Shown: positions 48,681-56,394 of the stretch, piece after piece
How positions within the stretch are numbered: position 1 is the first letter of the stretch
How the letters are laid out: each line of letters opens with the position of its first letter
Source: Streptomyces sp. DG2A-72
GTDB lineage: Bacteria; Actinomycetota; Actinomycetes; Streptomycetales; Streptomycetaceae
Length of the DNA stretch: 64,000 nt
Assembly (NCBI RefSeq): GCF_030499575.1
Contig: NZ_JASTLC010000001.1
Coordinates: 4,364,001 to 4,428,000, forward strand
Reading direction: 5' to 3'
The notes under the pieces: generated by a model
What the model was told of the DNA's origin: nothing
The model's input: only the letters and a program-made list of their open reading frames with translations
The model's database searches: none
Program-made: the position numbers and the translations under genes

Positions 48681-49730
48681 TCAGAACGTGAGGACCCCGC
48701 GAGCCACCTTTCCCGCCTCCGCATCCGCCGCCGCCCGCTCGAACTCCTCGACCGGATACGTCTGCGTCACCAACTCGTCCAGCAGCAGCCGCCCGTTCCG
48801 GTACAGCTCGGCGTACAGCGCGATGTCCCGCTGCGGGCGCGACGACCCGTACCGGCACCCCAGGATCGACTTGTCCAGATACATCGAGGACACGACGAAG
48901 GAGGCCTCGGCGCCGGCCGGCGGCACCCCCAGCAGAATCGCCTGCCCGCGCCGGTCGAGCAGATCGACGGCCGCACGGATCAACTCGACGCGCCCCACGC
49001 ACTCGAAGGCATGGTCCGCCCCCGTCGGTAGCAGCTCCCGCACGCCTTCCGTCGAGGTCAGGAAGTCGGTCGCCCCGAACTGCCGCGCCACCGCCTCCTT
49101 CGCCGGATTGGCATCGACGGCGACGATCCGCAGCGCACCCGCGATCCGCGCCCCCTGAAGGACATTGAGCCCGATGCCCCCCGTACCGATGACGAGCACG
49201 CTGTCCCCACGGTCCACCTTCGCCCGGTTGAGCACCGCGCCCACCCCGGTCAGCACCCCGCACCCGATGAGCGCTGCGGAGGGCAGGGGAATGTCCTTCG
49301 GGATCCGCACCACCTGCACGGCCTTCACCACGGTCCGCTCGGCGAACGCGGAGTTGGACGCGAACTGGAAGACGGGCCGCCCACCGCGGACGAACGGCTG
49401 CCCGGGCCGCCCGATCGCCTGCCGGCACATCGTCGGCCGCCCCCGGTCGCACTCCGCGCAGGTACCGCAGTTGGCCAGCGTGGACAGGGCGACATGGTCA
49501 CCGGCCGCCACATGCGTGACCCCCGCGCCGACGGCCTCCACCACCCCGGCCCCCTCATGCCCGAGCACCACGGGAACGGGGAACGGAATGGTGCCGTCCA
49601 CCACGGACAGATCGCTGTGGCACAACCCCGCCGCCGAGATCGACACCAGCACCTCACCCGGCCCCGGATCCCGCACCTCCAGGTCGTTCGCGACCTCGAC
49701 CCGCTTCCCGTCGAACACCACGCCGCGCAT
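48681..49730 (-). CDS. Zn-dependent alcohol dehydrogenase
   Basis: A 349-residue medium-chain dehydrogenase. It has catalytic-Zn ligands in AAGLCHSD and GHEGAGVVEAVG, the structural-Zn cluster NCGTCAECDRGRPTMC, and the NAD Rossmann motif VLVIGTGGIGLNVLQGARI. The pattern fits the class-III/NDMA-type branch. Its ATG overlaps the stop of the acyl-CoA dehydrogenase gene (ATGA), making it the third gene of the operon that starts with the SDR at 51899 under operator 11. Oxidation of an alcohol intermediate in the catabolic pathway is likely. Confidence 0.9.
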   Translation of the reverse strand: MRGVVFDGKRVEVANDLEVRDPGPGEVLVSISAAGLCHSDLSVVDGTIPFPVPVVLGHEGAGVVEAVGAGVTHVAAGDHVALSTLANCGTCAECDRGRPTMCRQAIGRPGQPFVRGGRPVFQFASNSAFAERTVVKAVQVVRIPKDIPLPSAALIGCGVLTGVGAVLNRAKVDRGDSVLVIGTGGIGLNVLQGARIAGALRIVAVDANPAKEAVARQFGATDFLTSTEGVRELLPTGADHAFECVGRVELIRAAVDLLDRRGQAILLGVPPAGAEASFVVSSMYLDKSILGCRYGSSRPQRDIALYAELYRNGRLLLDELVTQTYPVEEFERAAADAEAGKVARGVLTF

Positions 49731-50881
49731 CACACAACCCCCTTGGGTTCCCTCGGCAGCCCGAGCACCCGCTCGGCGATGATCGTGCGCTGAACCTGGT
49801 CCGAGCCGCCGTAGATGGTGTCGGCCCGCGAGAACAGGAACAGATGCTGCGCCTCGTCGAGTTCGTACGGCGCCGAGGCCGACCAATCCGCAGGTCCCAC
49901 GCTCGCCCGCGCCCCCCGCACCTGCATCTCCAGCTCCCCCAGCCGCTGATGCCACCCGGCCCACAGCAGCTTGGCCACACTGGGCGCGCCCGCATCACCC
50001 GAACTCCCCAGCGTGCGCAGGGCGTTCCACCGCATCACCCGCAGCTCCGCCCACTGCCGCACAAGCCGATCCCGTACGACCGGATCACCGACCGCCCCCG
50101 TCTCCACGGCCGTCCCCACGATCCGCTCCAACTCCCGCGCGAAGCCGATCTGCTGGGCCAGGGTGGAAACACCGCGCTCGAAACCGAGCAGACTCATCGC
50201 CACCCGCCAGCCATTGCCCTCACCCCCGACAACGTGCTCCACGCGCGCGTGCGCCCCGTCGAAGAAGACCTCATTGAAGTCGCTGGTGCCGGTCATCTGC
50301 CGTATCGGCCGCACATCGATGTGATCCGGCTGATCCATCGGAACAAGCAGAAAGCTCAGTCCCCGGTGACGACGGGAGTTCGCATCCGTCCGCGCCAACA
50401 CGAAGCACCAGTCCGCCTCATGCGCGAGTGACGTCCAGATCTTCTGCCCAGTGATGCGATACGTCCCCTGCGACTCCCGTGTCGCCACGGTCCGTATCCC
50501 GGCCAGATCCGACCCCGCGCCAGGTTCGCTGTACCCCTGACACCACAGTTCCTCACCCGCGGCGACCGCCGGCAGAAAGCGCCCCTTCTGCTCAGCGGTG
50601 CCATGAGCAATCAGGGTCGGGGCGAGCAGATTCTCACCGATGTGCCCAGAGCGCGGAGGCGCCCCCGAACGCGCGTATTCCTCGGCCCAGGCGACCTGTT
50701 GGGTAAGCGTGGCAGACCGATTGCCGTACCCGGTTTCACCCCAGGAAAGCCCAATCCACCCGGCCTCTCCGAGGATGCGTTCCCAACTACGCCGGTCCTG
50801 CGCACCCCCGGCGTGCCCTTCGAGCCACGCCCGAGCCTCCACACGAAACGCTTCATCCTCCGCCGTGAACCCGAAGTCCAT
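49730..50881 (-). CDS. Acyl-CoA dehydrogenase
   Basis: A 383-residue FadE-type dehydrogenase: FGFTAEDEAFRVEARAWLEG, CQGYSEPGAGSDLAGIRTVA, GQKIWTSLAHEADWC (FAD binding) and a C-terminal DTIYGGSDQVQRTIIAERVL. The start is the ATG at 50881 with GAGGAGG six bases upstream. It sits between the SDR gene (110-bp gap holding a dispersed repeat) and the coupled alcohol dehydrogenase. Members this close to FadE17/FadE26-type proteins often act as one subunit of a heteromer. Confidence 0.9.
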   Translation of the reverse strand: MDFGFTAEDEAFRVEARAWLEGHAGGAQDRRSWERILGEAGWIGLSWGETGYGNRSATLTQQVAWAEEYARSGAPPRSGHIGENLLAPTLIAHGTAEQKGRFLPAVAAGEELWCQGYSEPGAGSDLAGIRTVATRESQGTYRITGQKIWTSLAHEADWCFVLARTDANSRRHRGLSFLLVPMDQPDHIDVRPIRQMTGTSDFNEVFFDGAHARVEHVVGGEGNGWRVAMSLLGFERGVSTLAQQIGFARELERIVGTAVETGAVGDPVVRDRLVRQWAELRVMRWNALRTLGSSGDAGAPSVAKLLWAGWHQRLGELEMQVRGARASVGPADWSASAPYELDEAQHLFLFSRADTIYGGSDQVQRTIIAERVLGLPREPKGVV

Positions 50882-50912
50882 TGGGGCCTCCTCAAAATCG
50901 CCGGCAACTAGA

Positions 50913-50970
50913 GCGCCCCTCCAGGGGCGCGGGGAACTGCGCGACCAGCCACTGACAACCCGCAGCCGCC
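50913..50970. repeat. Dispersed repeat, gcgcccct…ggggcgcgggg type
   Basis: A small hairpin (gcgcccct-cc-aggggcgc) leads into ggggaactgcgcgaccagcc. It sits between the SDR and dehydrogenase genes of one operon, where it might attenuate downstream expression or protect the upstream mRNA end. Confidence 0.65.
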
Positions 50971-50990
50971 AGACCAGAAAGCCCCCCGAG

Positions 50991-51899
50991 CTACTGGGCG
51001 TTAGGCCGCCCCCCATCCTGCGCGGCCCGCTCCATCGCCTCCACCCGCTCCAACATCGGCATCGGATCCACCCCCACCGCCCCCGGCAAGAACTCCGCAA
51101 TCCGCTCCGGCGTCCACGAACCCTCCGCATAAGCCGAACGCAGTTCCCTCGGCTGCGCCCACACTGCGATCTTCGGCCCGGCAATCGTGTACACCTGCCC
51201 GGTGACCCCCTGAGCCCGATCCGACAACAGGTAGACCACCAGCGCCGCCACATCCTCCGGCTCCCCGATCTCCGCCAGCTCCATCGGCACGTTCGCCGAC
51301 ATCCGCGTACGAGCGACCGGCGCCACCGCATTGGCGCTCACCCCGTACTTGTGCAACCCCAACGCGGCGCTCCGCACCAGCGAGATGATCCCGCCCTTCG
51401 CGGCGCTGTAGTTGGCCTGCGACACGGACCCCTGATGGTTGCCGCTGGTGAAGCCGATCAGTGTCCCGGCCCGCTGCTTCCGCATCACCGCCGACGCCGC
51501 CCGGAACACCGTGAACGTGCCCTTGAGATGCGTGGCCACGACCGGGTCCCACTCCTCCTCGGTCATGTTGAACAGCATCCGCTCACGCAGAATCCCGGCC
51601 ACGCACACCACACCGTCGAGACGGCCGTACGATTCCAGCGCCGTGTCGACCACGCGCTGCCCGCCCGCCATCGTGGCGACGTCGTCGGCCACGGCGACCG
51701 CGTCGCCGCCCGCCGCCCCGATCTCCTTGACGACCGCTTCGGCGACCTCGCTGGTCGGGGAGGCGCCGTCGATCGCCACGCCGTAGTCGTTGACCACGAC
51801 CTTCGCTCCCTCGGCAGCCGCCGCGAGCGCGACCGCCCTGCCGATGCCCCGTCCGGCGCCGGTCACGGCGACGACCTTGCCTGCCAAGAAGTTCCCCAC
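50991..51899 (-). CDS. SDR-family hydroxyacyl-CoA dehydrogenase-type oxidoreductase
   Basis: A 302-residue SDR. KVVAVTGAGRGIGRAVALAA is the cofactor loop, VNDYGVAIDG follows, and the catalytic TSGNHQGSVSQANYSAAKGG region holds Ser, Tyr and Lys. The long VNDYG insert and the C-terminal extension resemble MFE-2/17-beta-HSD4-type 3-hydroxyacyl-CoA dehydrogenases used in steroid side-chain oxidation. The start is a GTG at 51899 with GGAAGGGG upstream. It heads an SDR / dehydrogenase / alcohol dehydrogenase operon controlled by operator 11. Confidence 0.88.
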   Translation of the reverse strand: MGNFLAGKVVAVTGAGRGIGRAVALAAAAEGAKVVVNDYGVAIDGASPTSEVAEAVVKEIGAAGGDAVAVADDVATMAGGQRVVDTALESYGRLDGVVCVAGILRERMLFNMTEEEWDPVVATHLKGTFTVFRAASAVMRKQRAGTLIGFTSGNHQGSVSQANYSAAKGGIISLVRSAALGLHKYGVSANAVAPVARTRMSANVPMELAEIGEPEDVAALVVYLLSDRAQGVTGQVYTIAGPKIAVWAQPRELRSAYAEGSWTPERIAEFLPGAVGVDPMPMLERVEAMERAAQDGGRPNAQ

Positions 51900-51919
51900 G
51901 CCCGGCCCCTTCCCGCGGT

Positions 51920-51938
51920 TTCTGACGGACCGTTAGAT
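51920..51938. promoter_or_regulatory. Regulon operator copy 11
   Basis: TTCTGACGGACCGTTAGAT, one mismatch in the right arm, lies between the SDR operon (start 51899) and the divergent cyclase gene (start 51985). A half-site, CGTCAGAC, follows at 51948. Confidence 0.65.
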
Positions 51939-51984
51939 TTTAAGTCCCGTCAGACACCTGGAGACAAGCCCCGGGGAGGCTCGC

Positions 51985-52911
51985 ATGTCACTACCGGCCG
52001 AGTTCCATGACATCGCCAAGCGGGTCAACAACTGGGGCCGTTGGGGGGCCGACGACGAGATCGGGACCCTCAACCTCATCACCGACGAGGTCGTACGGGA
52101 GGCAGCCGCCTGCGTACGGAGCGGGCACCGGATTCCGCTCGCGCTCCCCCTGAGGCAGGACGGCGTCCAGACCGGGATGATCCCGGGGCGCGTCAATCCG
52201 CTGCACGCCATGGTGCAGATCAACCAGGAGATCTTCGGTCCCGGAACGGTCGCGTGCAGCGACGACGCGGTGACCATGGGACTGCAGGCCGGCACCCACT
52301 GGGACGCGCTCACCCACGTCTCGCACTCGGGCCGGCTCTACAACGGCCGCCCGGCCGGCACCGTCACCCCGCACGGCGGCGCCGAGTTCAGCGGCATCGA
52401 CAAGGCGCGGCACATCGTCTCGCGCGGAGTGCTGCTCGATGTGGCGAAGGCACACGGCGTCGGACGTCTCGACGGGGGGCATGCCGTGACCCCTCAGGAC
52501 CTGGACGCAGCCGAGGAGCTCGCGGGCACGCGCGTGCGTGCCGGTGACATCGTGCTCGTACGTACGGGGCAGGTGCAGGTGTATCTGGCCGGGGACAAGC
52601 ACGCGTACGCCTATCCGTCACCCGGGCTGTCGATCCGCACCCCGGAGTGGTTCCACGCGCGCGATGTCGCCGCCGTCGCGAACGACACCCTCACATTTGA
52701 GATATTTCCGCCGGAGATCGAGGATTTGTGGCTGCCCGTGCATGCGCTCGACCTCGTGGAGATGGGGATGCTGCAGGGCCAGAACTGGAATCTCGAAGAG
52801 TTGTCCACAGCTTGTGGACAAGTGGGCCGCTACGACTTCCTGCTGTCGGCGATGCCCGAGCCGTTCGTCGGCGCCACGGGAACTCCGGTGGCCCCGGTGG
52901 CCGTTCTCTAG
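51985..52911 (+). CDS. Cyclase-family (kynurenine formamidase-like) hydrolase
   Basis: A 308-residue protein of the cyclase family that includes kynurenine formamidase and isatin hydrolase. GLQAGTHWDALTHVSHSGRL carries the metal-binding HxxxxxH pattern (a variant of HxGTHxD). Further motifs are SRGVLLDVAKAHG and RAGDIVLVRTGQVQVYL. It is divergent from the SDR operon across operator 11 and so belongs to the regulon. Hydrolysis of an amide, lactone or ring intermediate is the most likely role; no aromatic pathway gene is adjacent. Confidence 0.88.
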   Translation: MSLPAEFHDIAKRVNNWGRWGADDEIGTLNLITDEVVREAAACVRSGHRIPLALPLRQDGVQTGMIPGRVNPLHAMVQINQEIFGPGTVACSDDAVTMGLQAGTHWDALTHVSHSGRLYNGRPAGTVTPHGGAEFSGIDKARHIVSRGVLLDVAKAHGVGRLDGGHAVTPQDLDAAEELAGTRVRAGDIVLVRTGQVQVYLAGDKHAYAYPSPGLSIRTPEWFHARDVAAVANDTLTFEIFPPEIEDLWLPVHALDLVEMGMLQGQNWNLEELSTACGQVGRYDFLLSAMPEPFVGATGTPVAPVAVL

Positions 52912-53309
52912 TCGCCGGCCACGCTCCCGCCTCCCCGGGCGCGGCCGGCTGGCGACGCGCCGCGCCCGCCCCGAGCACGGTGTCGCGCGCCGCCATCCGG
53001 CTTCGGCGCACCCACCCCGGTTCTTCATGGCCCCAAGCAGAACCGACGCCGAATAACGACCCACACTCGCCGAGGGCTCCCGTCACCGAAACCCTCGCCG
53101 TCCCCTCACGGCGAATCGCTGACCACCAGCGTGATCAAACGGTCACGTCGCGTCAACACCCGAAAGGGGATTCATCACTTACGCCCCGATTTCGGTGGCC
53201 GCGCACAGAAGCACATCCGGGCGCATGCGCCCTGTCGGCCGGAGAAGGGCGGTAAGCGTTTGTCGCCATGTCGGCGACCATGCGCCGGGGGGCACACACC
53301 CGCGAGCGG
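52912..53309. other. Intergenic region, possible weak terminator
   Basis: About 400 bp without a convincing gene. GCCGGCC at 52914 pairs with GGCCGGC at 52943 and could be a weak terminator for the cyclase gene. A run tcacgtcgcgtcaacacccg at about 53142 is the only other notable stretch. Frames here are short and lack ribosome sites. Confidence 0.4.
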
Positions 53310-53798
53310 CTATACGGCTTCGTACGCCAGCCCTTCATACCCTTCGTAGGCCGAGGCCCCGCCACCGAACGCCGTCGCCGCCTCGGGCGGCTCCGTACAG
53401 CGGTCCAGTTCGCACCAGATGCGCTTACCGGCGCCCTCCGGGCTCCAGCCCCAGCGGTCGGCCAGGCCGTCGACGAGGGCGAGACCGCGCCCGCCCGTCT
53501 GCTCGCCGTCCACGCACCGGGGGACGGGGGCCCGGTCGCTGGCGTCGGCCACCTCCAGCCGGACCGGAGCAGCTGACTCCGCCGCCTCTCCGGGCAGCGA
53601 CAGCCGGAGCACGGCCGGGCAACCGGTGTGCACGACGGCGTTGGTGACAAGTTCGGAGACGAGCAGGATCAGCGTCTCGGCAAGCGGCTCATCGGCCCCT
53701 ATCCCGGACCCGGCGAGCCGCGAACGGGCCCACCGCCGGGCGCGCCCCACCTCTGCGGGGTCGGGCCGGATCTCCAGCTGCACTTGAAGCACCTGCAC
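53310..53798 (-). CDS. RsbW-like ATP-binding protein (HATPase_c_2)
   Basis: A 162-residue GHKL ATPase-type protein: LAETLILLVSELVTNAVVHT is the N-box with the conserved Glu-Leu-x-x-Asn, RLEVADAS the G1 box, and TGGRGLALVDGLADRWGW the G2 box and following helix. The family includes anti-sigma factor kinases of the RsbW/SpoIIAB type, very numerous in streptomycetes. No sigma factor is adjacent. The GTG at 53798 is the assumed start. Confidence 0.87.
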   Translation of the reverse strand: MQVLQVQLEIRPDPAEVGRARRWARSRLAGSGIGADEPLAETLILLVSELVTNAVVHTGCPAVLRLSLPGEAAESAAPVRLEVADASDRAPVPRCVDGEQTGGRGLALVDGLADRWGWSPEGAGKRIWCELDRCTEPPEAATAFGGGASAYEGYEGLAYEAV

Positions 53799-53991
53799 CG
53801 CTCACACCATCCGAACCGGCGGACACATGACCTCGCGCCACACGAGTGCCACGATCGTAGCCATTCTTTGCATGACCAGAACAATGGTCAGAGCCGGGTT
53901 CACAGAACGTGAATCCCTTACGAGACAGCATGGTTGACGTACAGTCACCCCAACAAGCGCTTCGGGCATATTCCAGCGCGAAGGAGTACCC

Positions 53992-54081
53992 GTGCGGCAT
54001 ACTGTGCGACGCTCGTTGTGGCGAGTCGAACAGGGGCACATCGCCGGATCCGGGGCCACCTCAAGGGCAACACCGGCATGA
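53992..54081 (+). CDS. Small ORF (29 aa) with good ribosome site, doubtful
   Basis: GTG at 53992 preceded by AAGGAG at five bases, encoding a basic peptide (MRHTVRRSLWRVEQG…). Its stop overlaps the ATG of a second short frame at 54078 (ATGA). The two could be a coupled small-protein pair or the frame-shifted remains of one gene. No family recognised. Confidence 0.3.
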   Translation: MRHTVRRSLWRVEQGHIAGSGATSRATPA

Positions 54082-54161
54082 CTCGTGCTCGGACCCGCTC
54101 GCATCCCACACAAGGTACCGGAGCGGCACAGCGACTCCAGGCCGTGACGAGTCACCCTTAG
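54078..54161 (+). CDS. Small ORF (27 aa) overlapping the previous, doubtful
   Basis: ATG at 54078 within the ATGA overlap, encoding MTRARTRSHPTQGTGAAQRL and seven more residues. It is the only other frame in the 466-bp gap between the RsbW-like and dehydrogenase genes. The rest of that gap shows nothing I can assign. Confidence 0.2.
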   Translation: MTRARTRSHPTQGTGAAQRLQAVTSHP

Positions 54162-54264
54162 GACACAACCCGGTATCAACGCTCCGTAATTCCGGTATGC
54201 CACAATCCGCGACATCCATGCCGCCCGCGTGCGCGATACCGCAGCCCAGCGCCCCCTTTGCCGC

Positions 54265-55146
54265 TCAGGCCACCAAATCCGCCGCGAGCAGTTCCTCACT
54301 CTCCGTACTCGCGCCACCACGCCGAGCACGCACCCAGGCCCGCTTCAGATGGAGATGCACCTCGGACTCCCAGGTGAAGCCCATTCCGCCGTGCACCTGA
54401 AGGCAGTCACGGGCGCCGCGTACCGCAGCCTCGTCGGCGAGCAGCCGAGCCGCCGCGATGTCCGTCCGGTCGGCGGTGACGGCGGCGGCATACACCGCCG
54501 CCCGGGCCACCTCCGCCCGCACCAGCATCCCGGCGCACAGATGCTTGACCGCCTGGAAGGCTCCGATCGGCTGCCCGAACTGCTCACGGGTCCGGGCGTG
54601 TTGCACCGCCAGCTCGCACACCCGCCCGGCCGTGCCCAACTGTTCGGCGGCGGTCAGGAGTACGGCGGCGGGGTCCACTGCGGCCCCGCCCTCACCCACC
54701 CGGTGCAGCGGAGTCAGCGGATCCACCGACCGCAGCGGTACGGCCCCGGCGGCGTCCCCTCGTACGATGTCCGCCTCGCCCAGCCACTCCACGAGCCCGC
54801 TGCCGTCCACGGCGGCGACCACGGTCTCCCCGTCCGCCGCGCCCGCCGCCTCCCCCGCCGCCAGATGTGTGGCGATCAGCGGCCCCGGCAGCAGCGCCCG
54901 GCCCGCCTCCTCGAAGGCCAACACCGCTTCGGGCAGCCCGAGTCCGACCCCGCCGTCCGCCTCCGGCAGCCGCAGCGCGAAGAACCCCGCCTCACCGAGC
55001 GCCCGCCAGAGGCCACGGTCCAGCGCGGGTGCGTTCACGGCAGCCCGCAGCGCCTCGGCGTCGAAGCGCCGTGCCAGCAGTTGTCGTACGCCGTCACGCA
55101 ACGCCCGCTGATCCTGGGTGAGTTGGAATTTCATACGCGCAGTCAC
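54265..55146 (-). CDS. Acyl-CoA dehydrogenase, short subunit (FadE27/29-like)
   Basis: A 293-residue acyl-CoA dehydrogenase, clearly shorter than the usual 380. FQLTQDQRALRDGVRQLLAR, EQFGQPIGAFQAVKHLCAGM and CLQVHGGMGFTWESEVHLHL are present, while the central beta domain is reduced. In steroid degradation, short partners like this pair with a full-length subunit as alpha2beta2 heterotetramers. The neighbouring full-length gene is coupled by a 4-bp overlap (GTGA), so the pair probably forms one enzyme. The start is GTG 55146, or ATG 55134. Confidence 0.87.
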   Translation of the reverse strand: MTARMKFQLTQDQRALRDGVRQLLARRFDAEALRAAVNAPALDRGLWRALGEAGFFALRLPEADGGVGLGLPEAVLAFEEAGRALLPGPLIATHLAAGEAAGAADGETVVAAVDGSGLVEWLGEADIVRGDAAGAVPLRSVDPLTPLHRVGEGGAAVDPAAVLLTAAEQLGTAGRVCELAVQHARTREQFGQPIGAFQAVKHLCAGMLVRAEVARAAVYAAAVTADRTDIAAARLLADEAAVRGARDCLQVHGGMGFTWESEVHLHLKRAWVRARRGGASTESEELLAADLVA

Positions 55147-56270
55147 CGTCCCTTCGGCAGTCCGAGGATGCGCTCGGCCACGATGTTCTGCTGGATCTGC
55201 GAGGTGCCGGCGGCGATGGTGTAGGAGAGGGACGACAAGCGGTCCAGCGTCCAGGGCCGGTCGACGTCGAGGGAGTCCGGCCCCAGGACGTCGGCAGCGG
55301 TGTCGTACAGCTCCTGCCGCGCCTGCGAATACCTCAGTTTGAAAACCGAACTCCCCACTCCGGGGACCCCGCTCTCCGCCTCGCTCACATTCCACTGGGT
55401 CAGCCGCCACAGCGCCCGGAGCTGCGCATTCAGCCTGCCCAGCCTGCGCCGCAGCACGGGATCGTCCCAGCGGCCGTTCTTCCGTGCCTCACCGGCGAGT
55501 TCGCGCAGGACGCGGCGGCAGGCGACCACCTCGCCGACGAAGGCCGTGCCGCGCTCGAAGGAGAGGGTCACCATCGTCACGCGCCAGCCGTCGTCCTCGT
55601 CACCGACGCGGTTGGCGACCGGGATGCGGACCTCGTCGAGGAACACCTCGGCGAACTCGGCGGATCCGGCGAGCGTGCGCAGCGGACGTACGGTGATGCC
55701 CGGGGCGTCCATGGGCATGGCGAGCCAGGTGATGCCGCGGTGCTTGGGCGCGGCGGGGTTGGTGCGGACCAACAGCTCGCACCAGTCGGCCACTTCGGCA
55801 TGGGAGGTCCAGATCTTGGACCCACTCACTACGTAGTCGTCGCCGTCCCTGCGCGCGCGCGTGCGCAACGCCGCCAGGTCCGATCCGGCGTCCGGTTCGC
55901 TGAAGCCCTGGCACCAGACCTCCTCGCCCCGAAGGATCGGCGGCAGCCAGCGCGCCCGCTGCTCCTCGCTCCCCTCGGCGGCGATCGTCGGCCCCGCGTG
56001 CAGCAGCCCGACGAAGCCCGCCCCCACGTAGGGCGCGCCCGCCTTCTCGGTCTCCTCCAGGAAGATCAGCCGTACGGTCGGGGAGGCGTCCCAGTGCACG
56101 TGCGCGTACCCGGCGTCGTACAGCATGCGCTGCCAGCCGAGGTCGTACGCCCTGCGCGCGGGCCAGTCGTCCGGGGACGGCTTCGGCGGCAGCGTCGGAA
56201 GGACCTTCCCCAGCCACTCCCGCAACCGCGCCCGGAACTCGTCCTCTTCGGGCGTGTACGTGAGGTCCAT
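55143..56270 (-). CDS. Acyl-CoA dehydrogenase, long subunit (FadE26/28-like)
   Basis: A 375-residue dehydrogenase: LTYTPEEDEFRARLREWLGK, CQGFSEPDAGSDLAALRTRA, SGSKIWTSHAEVADWCELLV and TIAAGTSQIQQNIVAERILG. The ATG at 56270 is 10 bp from regulon operator 12. It is co-transcribed with the short subunit after it and divergent from a second FadD gene with its own operator, so activation and first oxidation step share one intergenic control region. Confidence 0.9.
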   Translation of the reverse strand: MDLTYTPEEDEFRARLREWLGKVLPTLPPKPSPDDWPARRAYDLGWQRMLYDAGYAHVHWDASPTVRLIFLEETEKAGAPYVGAGFVGLLHAGPTIAAEGSEEQRARWLPPILRGEEVWCQGFSEPDAGSDLAALRTRARRDGDDYVVSGSKIWTSHAEVADWCELLVRTNPAAPKHRGITWLAMPMDAPGITVRPLRTLAGSAEFAEVFLDEVRIPVANRVGDEDDGWRVTMVTLSFERGTAFVGEVVACRRVLRELAGEARKNGRWDDPVLRRRLGRLNAQLRALWRLTQWNVSEAESGVPGVGSSVFKLRYSQARQELYDTAADVLGPDSLDVDRPWTLDRLSSLSYTIAAGTSQIQQNIVAERILGLPKGR

Positions 56271-56279
56271 CCACCACCT

Positions 56280-56298
56280 GCCTGACGATCCGTCAGAT
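56280..56298. promoter_or_regulatory. Regulon operator copy 12
   Basis: GCCTGACGATCCGTCAGAT, 10 bp from the dehydrogenase start. Confidence 0.68.
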
Positions 56299-56362
56299 TC
56301 AGCAGCAGGCTAGCCCCGCACCCCTGGACCGACAAGGCGTCGAGCCCTACGCTCTCCGCACG

Positions 56363-56381
56363 ATCTGACACACCGTCAGCC
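56363..56381. promoter_or_regulatory. Regulon operator copy 13
   Basis: ATCTGACACACCGTCAGCC, 14 bp from the FadD start, in the same divergent region as copy 12. Confidence 0.68.
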
Positions 56382-56394
56382 AGAGGGGGTCGTC

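Noticed and set aside
1439..56381. KstR or KstR2 steroid regulon
   Set aside because: The motif differs from the KstR and KstR2 palindromes as I know them, so a different regulator is implied.
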